A stretch of 6,212 bases of DNA from Kiritimatiellia bacterium (GTDB lineage Bacteria > Verrucomicrobiota > Kiritimatiellia > JAAZAB01), in assembly GCA_018400335.1 (NCBI GenBank), contig JAGYMT010000123.1, positions 1-6,212 on the forward strand, read 5' to 3'. The notes beneath the pieces are model-generated. The model was not told where the DNA came from, ran no database searches, and worked only from the letters and a program-made list of their open reading frames with translations. The position numbers and the translations under genes are program-made. How positions within the stretch are numbered: position 1 is the first letter of the stretch; each line of letters opens with the position of its first letter. Below are positions 1 through 6,212 of the stretch, piece after piece.

Positions 1-1244
1 ACGCTCTGGCCGATTTCGCCATGGTCGGCGAGCTGGCGCTGAGCGGCGAGGTTCGCCGCGCGCGCGGCGTCCTCTCTATAGCCATGACTATGAAGGCGGA
101 GGGCCGGAAAGCCTTTCTCGTTCCCGTCGAAAACGCGGATGAGGCGGCGGTGGTCGAGGGAATTGACGTGTACCCGGTGCGCAGCCTCGATCACGCGGCG
201 GCGATAATATCAGGACGCGCCGCTGAAGCTCCGTACCGCGTTCGGGTTGAAACGTTCTTCGAGAAGGAATCTTCATGCGACGATGATTTCGCGGACGTGA
301 AAGGCCAGGAGCAGGCGAAGCGGGCGATCGAGGTGGCGGTGGCGGGCGGCCACAACGTCCTTATGGTCGGCCCGCCGGGCACCGGCAAGACGATGCTCGC
401 AAAGCGCATACCCTCGATTCTCCCGCTCATGACGCTCGACGAGGCGCTGGAGACAACCCGCATTCACAGCGTTGCCGGCGTGCTTCAGCCGCGCCAGGCG
501 CTGGTGGCAAAGCGCCCGTTCCGATCCCCGCATCACACCGTGTCGGATGCCGGCCTGCTCGGCGGCGGCGCACACCCGGTGCCGGGCGAGGTGAGCCTCG
601 CCCACAGGGGCGTACTCTTCCTCGACGAATTGCCGGAGTTCCACCGCAACGTGTTGGAGGTCCTGCGCCAGCCGCTGGAGGACGGTGTGGTGACCATTTC
701 GCGGGCAATAGCGAGCCTCACCTTCCCCTGCCGCTTCATGCTCGTTGCGGCGATGAACCCCTGCCCCTGCGGATACTGGGGCGACACAAAGCACCAGTGC
801 CGGTGTAGTCCGCTCCAGATCCAGCGCTACAGGAACCGGATTTCCGGTCCGCTGCTGGACAGGATTGACATCCATATCGAGGTTCCGGCCATCCGGTATC
901 AGGAGCTTTCCGCGATCGGTGCCGGCGAGCCATCCGCGGCCATCCGCAAGAGAGTTCTGGCGTCACAGCTCATCCAACAGAAACGATTTCAGCGCCTGCG
1001 CAAAGTCCATAACAACGCGGCAATGCGCCCGAAGGATCTGCAGCATTTCTGCGCCCTGAAACCGGAGGCACAGGATCTGCTTAAGATGGCTGTCACCGAC
1101 CTGCATTTCAGCGCCCGCGCATACGACAGGATTCTTAAAGTCTCCCGCACCATAGCGGATCTTGAAGGCGCGGAGGATATCCAGCCACATCACGTTTCAG
1201 AGGCCATCCAATACCGCCTGCTGGACAGGCAGGCATGGGCATAG
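1..1244 (+). CDS. comM: ComM/YifB-family Mg-chelatase-like AAA+ ATPase (5' end outside window)
   Basis: Hexameric AAA+ ATPase of the ComM/YifB family. In naturally transformable bacteria where it has been studied, ComM is a cytoplasmic branch-migration helicase that helps integrate incoming single strands; elsewhere its role is less clear. The reading frame is already open at the first complete codon (position 3, reading [15 protein letters not shown]), which matches the end of the N-terminal Lon-protease-like (S5-fold) domain. The real start therefore lies upstream, and roughly 95 residues are missing compared with the usual length of about 500. The ATG at position 21 is internal. Visible motifs are Walker A GPPGTGKT (369-392), the family signature [19 protein letters not shown], Walker [10 protein letters not shown] (612-638), and the cysteine cluster CPCG...CRC (762-806), which is usual in this family and may bind metal. 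They are followed by [15 protein letters not shown] and a C-terminal [19 protein letters not shown] lid. TAG stop at 1242-1244. The gene looks intact and typical. Family assignment is very secure; a role in transformation is inference. Confidence 0.96.
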   Translation, partial: ALADFAMVGELALSGEVRRARGVLSIAMTMKAEGRKAFLVPVENADEAAVVEGIDVYPVRSLDHAAAIISGRAAEAPYRVRVETFFEKESSCDDDFADVKGQEQAKRAIEVAVAGGHNVLMVGPPGTGKTMLAKRIPSILPLMTLDEALETTRIHSVAGVLQPRQALVAKRPFRSPHHTVSDAGLLGGGAHPVPGEVSLAHRGVLFLDELPEFHRNVLEVLRQPLEDGVVTISRAIASLTFPCRFMLVAAMNPCPCGYWGDTKHQCRCSPLQIQRYRNRISGPLLDRIDIHIEVPAIRYQELSAIGAGEPSAAIRKRVLASQLIQQKRFQRLRKVHNNAAMRPKDLQHFCALKPEAQDLLKMAVTDLHFSARAYDRILKVSRTIADLEGAEDIQPHHVSEAIQYRLLDRQAWA

Positions 1245-1276
1245 GATTGATACGCTAAACGCACAAGGCACTTCAT

Positions 1277-1282
1277 TATAAT
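1277..1282 (+). promoter_or_regulatory. Candidate -10 hexamer for the addBA unit
   Basis: A perfect sigma-70 consensus TATAAT lies in the 100-bp gap between comM and addB, 62 bases before the addB start codon. No good -35 element sits at the normal 16-18 bp distance (GCTAAA at 17 bp). A TTGATA at 1247-1252 resembles the -35 consensus but is 24 bp away, too far for a standard promoter. If it is used, transcription would start near 1289 and give a leader of about 55 nt. This is a motif match only. The AT-rich gap raises the chance of such matches, but the position between two unlinked functions is sensible. Confidence 0.35.
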
Positions 1283-1306
1283 CCTTATCGGAAACGCAGG
1301 CCGCCT

Positions 1307-1331
1307 GATATGTTCTTAACATAAGAATATC
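1307..1331 (+). repeat. Imperfect inverted repeat / potential leader hairpin upstream of addB
   Basis: GATA (1307-1310) and TTCTTA (1313-1318) pair with TAAGAA (1322-1327) and TATC (1328-1331). This gives a 10-bp stem interrupted by a two-base bulge (1311-1312) around a three-base centre ACA. The inner 15-mer, 1313-1327, is a perfect 6+3+6 inverted repeat. It ends 13 bases before the addB start codon. The stem is AT-rich, with only two G-C pairs, and no T-run follows it, so it does not look like an intrinsic terminator for comM. A DNA-binding site for a dimeric regulator or a weak mRNA leader hairpin is more plausible. Function unknown. Confidence 0.4.
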
Positions 1332-1338
1332 AATTGCC

Positions 1339-1352
1339 ATATGCATGCATAT
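1339..1352. repeat. Perfect 14-nt palindrome over the addB start codon
   Basis: ATATGCATGCATAT reads identically on both strands. Its centre falls between the first and second bases of the addB ATG (1345-1347). In RNA it could fold as a 5-bp stem with the loop CAUG, which would place the start codon in the loop. It could equally be a protein-binding dyad. Nothing in the sequence identifies a binding protein, and short palindromes can occur by chance in AT-rich DNA. Confidence 0.35.
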
Positions 1353-4224
1353 TAAACGTCATTTCATCGGCTGGGATGGGCCGATCGTGGAAAAGGTCAG
1401 CCGCTGGCTACTCGAGGGCAGGACGGGGACCGGTCCGGTTGATTTCCACGATATTCTCATCATGGTCCCCACGCTCCAGGCCGGGCGTCGCTTGCGAGAG
1501 GTGCTGGCATGGCAGTGCCACGAACGCAAGACCGTTCTCATCTCCGCCATGATTGTAACGCCGCATTATTTCTTCTCCTGTTACCAGCCCGAGACGACTG
1601 TCGCCAATCCCGCCATGATCAGGGCCGTATGGACACAAGCGCTGGAACAGGCCGATCTTTCGAAATTCAGCGCTTTTTTCCCGCAGCCCGGGAACTTGGA
1701 TCATATTGACAAGTTCCAGTGGGCGCTGGCTACCGGGGAAATGATTGAACGCCTGAGACAGGAACTGGCGGACGGCGGATATTCCATACGGGACGTTATC
1801 AGCAGGCATGCAGCGGAACTCCAGGAGCTTGAGCGCTGGAATGACCTGGCTGGGCTCGAGAAACTCTATCTGGAAAAACTCAAGGAACTGGGCTTTTCCG
1901 ATTCCTGCGTCGTGAAAATCGGCCTGGCCGAAACCCCTCAGATCGAGCCAGACATAACACGCATTGTCCTTGTCGGTGTGCCGGATCCGACCCTGCTGGC
2001 GCTCCGGGCGCTCGAGAATCTGGCCCGCAATCATAACGTTGATATCCTCGTCCATGCGCCGGAAGCCGAAAGCGCCAAATTTGACAATTGGGGCCGGCCT
2101 GTGCCCGCCGCCTGGGCGAACGAGAAGGTGGATATCCCCGGCTGGGACAACAATGTGTTTCTGGAATCTTCCCCGGAAAGCGAGGCTGACAGGGTCGTGG
2201 AACTCCTATCCGGCCTGCCAGCCGACTATGGGCCCGCCGATATCGGGATCGGCGTGCCTGACGCGGCCGTGATCCCCTTCCTCGACGAGAAGCTCCGGGC
2301 TATCAGCCTGCCTGCCTTCGATCCCGCCGATGCCCCGTTCATCGGGCATTCGCTCGGCCGCCTCGTTGAAACGATGTTCAAACTGCTCCAGTCACACGCC
2401 TATGGCCACGTCGCCGACCTGCTGCGCAACCACGATTTCCTGCGCTATCTCCACGCTTCGCACGACCTCGACTCCCTCGCCATCCTCTCTGAGCTCGACG
2501 AGTTTCAGAACTATTATCTGCCTGTCACGCTGGAAAGTATGTTGGCGGCATTCCGCGCCGCAAGAAAAGGCAATCCGGGGGGGCGTGAAGATTTCACCGT
2601 GCTGGGCAAGGCTCTCGAAAACATCGAGTCCCATGTCAAAGCGTTCGATCGGGAACCGCTCGAAGCGGCATGGCGTTCGTTCATGGGATCGGTCTACGAA
2701 ACCCGCAAGTTGAATGAGGAATCCGCGAAGGACCGCGAATTCCGAGAGGCTGTGGAGCTTATGGAGGACACATTTCGCGAGTTGAGAGAATTCCCGGATG
2801 GTAAGATGCGCTTGGATAAGAACCGGCTCAACAACATTTTCTTCCGCCGTTTGCGGGATCAAGTTTATCACCGCGAGCGGGCCGGAGAAATCCTGGATTT
2901 ACAGGGCTGGCTGGAGCTGCCATGGACCGACACCAAAGTCCTCTTCATCGCGGGACTGAACGAGGAATTCGTCCCGGGCGGAAGCCTCGGCAACGTATTC
3001 CTGCCCGACAGCCTCAGGAAGGTTCTCAGCCTCCGGGACGATCTTTCGCGGTTCAGCCGCGATGTGTTTTTGCTGAAGGGCCTCGTGGAATCGCGCCGCC
3101 ATGAAGGCCGGCTCTGCATCATCGCCGGCAAGCGCACATTGTCCGGCGACCCGCTTCGGCCTGCGCGCCTCCTGTTCCAGTGCGGCGATGAAGATCTCCC
3201 CGACCGTGCACGACAGCTCTTCAAGCATCTTGAACAGGCCGCACAAGTGCCGGCATCCGCGACCATCTTCCGGCTGAAGCCCGCCGCTTGCGCGCAGGAT
3301 CGGAAGATACTGGAGAGAAAAATTATTTCAGTAACCGCCTTTCGTGATTACCTTGCCTGCCCCTTCCGCTTCTACCTGAAGCATATCCTAAGGATGGACT
3401 CGCTTGACGACGACAAGATCGAGTTGGATGCCCTCGATTTCGGAACCATCATGCACGACGTCCTGCAAGTGATGGGCGCGGATCGCAAGCTCTGGGCCTG
3501 CGGTGACGCAGTGCTGCTTGGCAGGGATCTCGCCAAGCTAGCCGACGATGCAGCCGCGCAGCGATACGGAAAGGACCTTCCGCTCGGCACGCTCGCCGCG
3601 ATGTCCGCCGCCCGTGCGCGCCTTGAAGCCTTCGCCGCCATCCAGGTCGAGCTTGCCACCGGGGGCTGGGAGATCGTCGCCACGGAGCAGAAGAAATCCG
3701 TCATCAGAAATGGCTTCACCATCAACGGAAAGATTGACCGGATTGATCGCCATAAGGCGAGCGGCAGAATCCGCGTCATTGACTACAAGACCTCCGACAG
3801 CCCCAAGCCGCCGGATTCCCGGCATCTGGAGAAATGCCGGGAAGAAACGGGCGCTTATAACGAGATCCTGATGAGCGGCAAGCCGAACAGGAAGGGAAAC
3901 GCCAAGGGATCCGCGCATAAGTGGGTGGATCTCCAACTGCCGCTGTATTCACTGCTTTATCGCGGCGACACTGCTTTCGATCCGAATATCGAGCTGGCCT
4001 ATTTCACCCTGCCGAAGGCCGTCAAGGGAACCGGCCTGATCGTATGGGATGGTTTCACAGCGGAAATACTGGACTCGGCGGTCAAATGCGCGGATGGCAT
4101 CCTCACTGATATCGCCGCCCGGCGCTTCTGGCCGCCCTCTGATGGCGTGCCGTTCGATGACTTCGAAACGCTGTTTCTGGATTCGCCGGAAAGGACATTC
4201 GATATCGAGGGATTTCCGCCATGA
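1345..4224 (+). CDS. addB: AddB-like PD-(D/E)XK nuclease/helicase-like subunit
   Basis: Probable nuclease subunit of an AddAB-type double-strand-break resection complex acting in the cytoplasm on DNA ends. The 959-aa protein has an N-terminal helicase-like half: FIGWDGPIVEKVSRWLLE, then ILIMVPTLQAGRRLREVLA at 37-55. It lacks a GKT/GKS P-loop, so this half is probably a structural, ATP-inactive fold as in known AddB proteins. A second RecA-like segment shows VLFIAGLNEEFVPGG (from about 532) and PLRPARLLF (603-611). The C-terminal nuclease starts near VTAFRDYLACPFRFYL (Cys672) and continues with FGTIMH (His704), Glu781, GKIDRID (Asp798), VIDYKTSD (Asp813, Lys815) and DLQLPLY (Gln864, Tyr868). 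This is a complete RecB-type active site. The C-terminal C-x2-C-x5-C motif that completes the Fe-S cluster in canonical AddB is absent. ATG 1345 is chosen because an in-frame TGA lies at 1306-1308 and family similarity begins right away; no clear Shine-Dalgarno precedes it. The stop codon overlaps the addA start. The family is secure; the exact name AddB rather than a generic PD-(D/E)XK family protein is slightly less so. Confidence 0.9.
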   Translation: MHIKRHFIGWDGPIVEKVSRWLLEGRTGTGPVDFHDILIMVPTLQAGRRLREVLAWQCHERKTVLISAMIVTPHYFFSCYQPETTVANPAMIRAVWTQALEQADLSKFSAFFPQPGNLDHIDKFQWALATGEMIERLRQELADGGYSIRDVISRHAAELQELERWNDLAGLEKLYLEKLKELGFSDSCVVKIGLAETPQIEPDITRIVLVGVPDPTLLALRALENLARNHNVDILVHAPEAESAKFDNWGRPVPAAWANEKVDIPGWDNNVFLESSPESEADRVVELLSGLPADYGPADIGIGVPDAAVIPFLDEKLRAISLPAFDPADAPFIGHSLGRLVETMFKLLQSHAYGHVADLLRNHDFLRYLHASHDLDSLAILSELDEFQNYYLPVTLESMLAAFRAARKGNPGGREDFTVLGKALENIESHVKAFDREPLEAAWRSFMGSVYETRKLNEESAKDREFREAVELMEDTFRELREFPDGKMRLDKNRLNNIFFRRLRDQVYHRERAGEILDLQGWLELPWTDTKVLFIAGLNEEFVPGGSLGNVFLPDSLRKVLSLRDDLSRFSRDVFLLKGLVESRRHEGRLCIIAGKRTLSGDPLRPARLLFQCGDEDLPDRARQLFKHLEQAAQVPASATIFRLKPAACAQDRKILERKIISVTAFRDYLACPFRFYLKHILRMDSLDDDKIELDALDFGTIMHDVLQVMGADRKLWACGDAVLLGRDLAKLADDAAAQRYGKDLPLGTLAAMSAARARLEAFAAIQVELATGGWEIVATEQKKSVIRNGFTINGKIDRIDRHKASGRIRVIDYKTSDSPKPPDSRHLEKCREETGAYNEILMSGKPNRKGNAKGSAHKWVDLQLPLYSLLYRGDTAFDPNIELAYFTLPKAVKGTGLIVWDGFTAEILDSAVKCADGILTDIAARRFWPPSDGVPFDDFETLFLDSPERTFDIEGFPP
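4207..4211 (+). promoter_or_regulatory. Ribosome binding site of addA within the end of addB
   Basis: GAGGG lies nine bases before the ATG at 4221, inside the last codons of addB. Together with the ATGA stop/start overlap it supports this start and indicates coupled translation of the two subunits. This contrasts with addB itself, which has no comparable motif. Confidence 0.55.
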
Positions 4225-6212
4225 CCGGGAAGAAGAACATTTCATCCGTCCGGACCGGGAACCGGGACGGCTTGCAGAGGAGCGCTTCACCTGGACACCT
4301 GGCCATCCTGGCCTCGGCGGGCTCCGGCAAGACCACACGGCTGACCCAGCGTTATATTCAACTCCTTGCCGATAAGGATTTGAAGCTCACGCCCGGCCGA
4401 ATTTGCGCGCTCACTTTCACCCGCAAGGCGGCCGGCGAGATATTCGACAGGATTGTCGAATTCCTGTGCGACGGAGCCGGCGGCGATGCCATCAGATTGT
4501 CCGGCCGACTTGGAATGCCGGGCCTTGACGAGCGCGAATTCGGACGGCTTCTGCGACTCTTTCTCGATCATCTGCACCGGGCCGTTATAGGAACCATGGA
4601 CAGCTTCGTCTTCGGCGTGGCTCGGGCATTCCCTATCGAACTGGGAATTCCCATGGCATTCCAGGCCGCGGAGTCCGACAGGGCGGAAGGCAGGGCAATG
4701 CAGCAGCAGATACTCGCCAGGATCCTCGCCGCCCCCGGTGCCGGCGGCGCAAAGGATTTCTTCGAGGCCTACAAGAGAGCCACTTTCGGCATGGAGGAAA
4801 AGAAAGTGGCGGACTTTCTCGATCAGATGATCGCCGGCCTGCACATGGCCTACCGGTTCTGTCCCGACAGATTGAAATGGGGCAACACGAGCCTGATCTG
4901 GCCCGGAAGCGGGAATGCAAACCCACGGATATCCGACGAGAAAAAAATGTCAAGACAGTCTGAAATTGTCCTGCAATGGTTGGATGCTGCGACGGAACGG
5001 AACTTGCCGGCCAAAACTCTTGCGGACAGCCTGCGAAAGATCACGGTTGCATTGGCAGAACATGGCATGTCCGCGGCCTGGCATGATGATTTCTCCGGCG
5101 TTGTGTTCAATCAACTACTGGCGCAGCAGGATACGCTCAGGCAGGGCGATGCCGTTCTAGCATACCGCAAAAAAGAATTCCCGCTGCCCAACGACGTTGC
5201 GCGGGCGCTCGGCACGCTGACGGATAACCTGGTGGCCGTTGAAATAGAACGAGCCGTTGAGAAGACCAGAGGTCTCTTCAACCTGCTCGAACACTACGAT
5301 CGCGCCTACGAAAAGGAATCCCGCGAGTCGGGTCGCTTCAGCTTCAGCGATATCCAATACCTGCTGGCGCTGGGCGATATTCGCCGCAATATCCTTCCCA
5401 TCAGCCGCGAGCGCAAAGAGGGGCGCCTTTTTATTGATTACCGTATGGACTCACGGCTTGACCACTGGCTGCTCGACGAGTTCCAGGATACGAGCGACCT
5501 GCAATGGGCCATCTTCAGCAACCTCATCTCCGAGCTTGTCCAGGGCGATCCGGAAGGGCGCGAGCGCAGTTTCTTCTACGTCGGCGACGTCAAGCAGTCG
5601 GTATATCGCTGGCGCGGCGGGAATCCCAGACTCTTCCTCGATATTCAAAAACAATACAACGGTGCCGGAACGGTGATCCGCTCCGAGAGCATCGCGAAAA
5701 CATACCGCTGTTCGCCGCCGGTGGTCGAAGCCGTGAACCGCGTGTTCTCCAGCCTGCCCGGCGAGCACCTGCCGGAAAGAGCCATAGGGGAATGGCAGGC
5801 GGTGTGGACCGAACACGAGGCCAATGACAAGAGCGCAAAAGGCTTTGCTGCGCTCATTCAGCATGAAGAAGCTGATGATCCTGAGGATGCACGCCGGCGG
5901 CTGGTAGCCGACCTGCTGAATGAAATCCAGCCCGTCAAGCGCAAGATCAGCGTCGGCATCCTCGCGCGGGACAACAAGGCCTGCGGCGAGCTCGTCAACC
6001 TGCTCCGCCGGGAATGTCCGGAGATAGGGTTTGTGCACGAGGGCAAGTTCGGCATCATTGAAAACGAGCTCGCCCGCGGAATGCTTGCACTGATCCGCCT
6101 GTCCGCCCATCCCGGAGACGAGTTTGCATGGCAGCATGTCATTATGACCCCCCTCGCAATTGCACTGAAACAAGAGGACATCACGCGAACCGACATCGCC
6201 CCCCGCCTGCTC
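4221..6212 (+). CDS. addA: AddA-like UvrD/RecB-family ATP-dependent helicase-nuclease (3' end outside window)
   Basis: Superfamily 1A helicase, the probable motor subunit of the AddAB-type complex that unwinds and resects broken DNA ends. The frame is open for 664 codons to the window edge; family members usually have about 1000-1200 residues. Motifs V and VI and the expected C-terminal PD-(D/E)XK nuclease domain are therefore not visible. Seen in order are Walker A ASAGSGKTT (31-39), motif Ia ALTFTRKAAGEI (63-74), GTMDSF (124-129), FSFSDI (373-378), motif II LLDEFQDTS (417-425), motif III VGDVKQSVYRWRGG (454-467), and motif IV around TYRCSPPVVEAVN (494-506). All catalytic positions in the visible part are intact: Lys37, Asp419, Glu420 and Gln459. 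The start ATG overlaps the addB stop as ATGA and has a GAGGG site nine bases upstream. It adds a tail of about 25 residues, rich in polar and basic residues, before family similarity begins at HLAILASAGSGKT; no convincing Q motif is seen there. A downstream TTG at 4272 is a weaker alternative start. Helicase assignment is certain; AddA identity rests on the motifs plus the addB partner. Confidence 0.92.
   Translation, partial: MTGKKNISSVRTGNRDGLQRSASPGHLAILASAGSGKTTRLTQRYIQLLADKDLKLTPGRICALTFTRKAAGEIFDRIVEFLCDGAGGDAIRLSGRLGMPGLDEREFGRLLRLFLDHLHRAVIGTMDSFVFGVARAFPIELGIPMAFQAAESDRAEGRAMQQQILARILAAPGAGGAKDFFEAYKRATFGMEEKKVADFLDQMIAGLHMAYRFCPDRLKWGNTSLIWPGSGNANPRISDEKKMSRQSEIVLQWLDAATERNLPAKTLADSLRKITVALAEHGMSAAWHDDFSGVVFNQLLAQQDTLRQGDAVLAYRKKEFPLPNDVARALGTLTDNLVAVEIERAVEKTRGLFNLLEHYDRAYEKESRESGRFSFSDIQYLLALGDIRRNILPISRERKEGRLFIDYRMDSRLDHWLLDEFQDTSDLQWAIFSNLISELVQGDPEGRERSFFYVGDVKQSVYRWRGGNPRLFLDIQKQYNGAGTVIRSESIAKTYRCSPPVVEAVNRVFSSLPGEHLPERAIGEWQAVWTEHEANDKSAKGFAALIQHEEADDPEDARRRLVADLLNEIQPVKRKISVGILARDNKACGELVNLLRRECPEIGFVHEGKFGIIENELARGMLALIRLSAHPGDEFAWQHVIMTPLAIALKQEDITRTDIAPRLL

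Noticed and set aside
1216..1230. GCCTG-CTGGA-CAGGC inverted repeat at the end of comM as a terminator
   Set aside because: Only 5 bp, lies within the coding sequence before the stop codon, and is not followed by a T-run.
1297..1307. CAGGC-C-GCCTG inverted repeat in the intergenic gap as a terminator
   Set aside because: A one-base centre cannot form a normal loop, the remaining stem is about 3-4 bp, and no T-tract follows.
1307..1331. LexA/SOS box at the intergenic dyad
   Set aside because: The dyad contains GTTC and, on the other strand, GAACATAT. However, neither the CTGT-N8-ACAG, the GAAC-N4-GTTC nor the GTTC-N7-GTTC pattern is satisfied.
1341..1355. Four-codon mini-ORF (M-H-A-Y-stop) overlapping the addB start as a leader peptide
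   Set aside because: It has no ribosome binding site and is a by-product of the repeated ATGC in the palindrome; too short to support.
1420..1437. GRTGTGP in AddB as a remnant Walker A
   Set aside because: It lacks the K-T/S residues and lies just before the VPTLQAGRR strand, not at a P-loop position, so the resemblance is by chance.
4276..4284. AGAGGAGCG inside addA as the true ribosome binding site for a shorter AddA
   Set aside because: No in-frame ATG, GTG or TTG follows at a suitable distance before the P-loop; the ATG at 4221 with ATGA overlap and GAGGG is better supported.
5451..6173. Long open frame on the - strand (240 codons)
   Set aside because: It lies wholly antisense to the helicase motifs of addA, has no recognisable domain, and is explained by codon bias in GC-rich DNA. 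The same applies to the - strand frames at 273-875, 1408-2055, 2392-2871 and 4287-4844.
1..6212. CRISPR arrays, tRNA/rRNA genes, insertion sequences, phage or defence islands
   Set aside because: No spaced direct repeats, cloverleaf-like segments, transposase motifs or terminal inverted repeats were seen; nearly all of the window is accounted for by the three genes.

Overview
This window is part of a bacterial chromosome of moderately high GC content, densely coded on the + strand. It carries three genes in the same direction: the 3' part of a ComM/YifB-type AAA+ ATPase gene, a complete addB-like gene, and the 5' two thirds of an addA-like gene. The two nuclease/helicase proteins resemble the AddA/AddB-like proteins I associate with the Verrucomicrobiota/Lentisphaerota/Kiritimatiellota (PVC) group. 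Examples are the AddB-like N-terminus with GWDGP then VPTLQAGRRLRE, the AddB-like C-terminus RFWPPSDGVPFDDF, and DHWLLDEFQDTS and GTMDSF in the AddA-like protein. That phylum guess comes from memory of family sequences, not from a search, and is only moderately supported.

Layout: positions 1-1244 hold the truncated comM, whose N-terminal domain lies before the window. Positions 1245-1344 are the only intergenic gap (100 bp). It is AT-richer than the genes and contains a perfect TATAAT hexamer, a 25-nt imperfect inverted repeat and a 14-nt perfect palindrome that runs over the next start codon. Positions 1345-4224 hold addB (959 aa). Positions 4221-6212 hold addA, which overlaps addB by four bases (ATGA) and is still open at the window's end after 664 codons.

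AddA (UvrD-type helicase plus, in the family, a C-terminal nuclease domain) and AddB (inactive helicase-like fold plus a C-terminal PD-(D/E)XK nuclease) normally form one complex that resects double-strand breaks and loads RecA. ComM/YifB proteins act as a branch-migration helicase during natural transformation in the species where they have been studied. The neighbourhood is therefore consistent with homologous recombination and DNA repair. The gap and putative promoter suggest that addBA forms its own transcription unit. The core content is ordinary housekeeping biology, and I found no convincing sign of a novel system. The points most worth a second look are the absence of the C-terminal iron-sulfur cysteines in AddB and the stacked dyad symmetries at the addB start.
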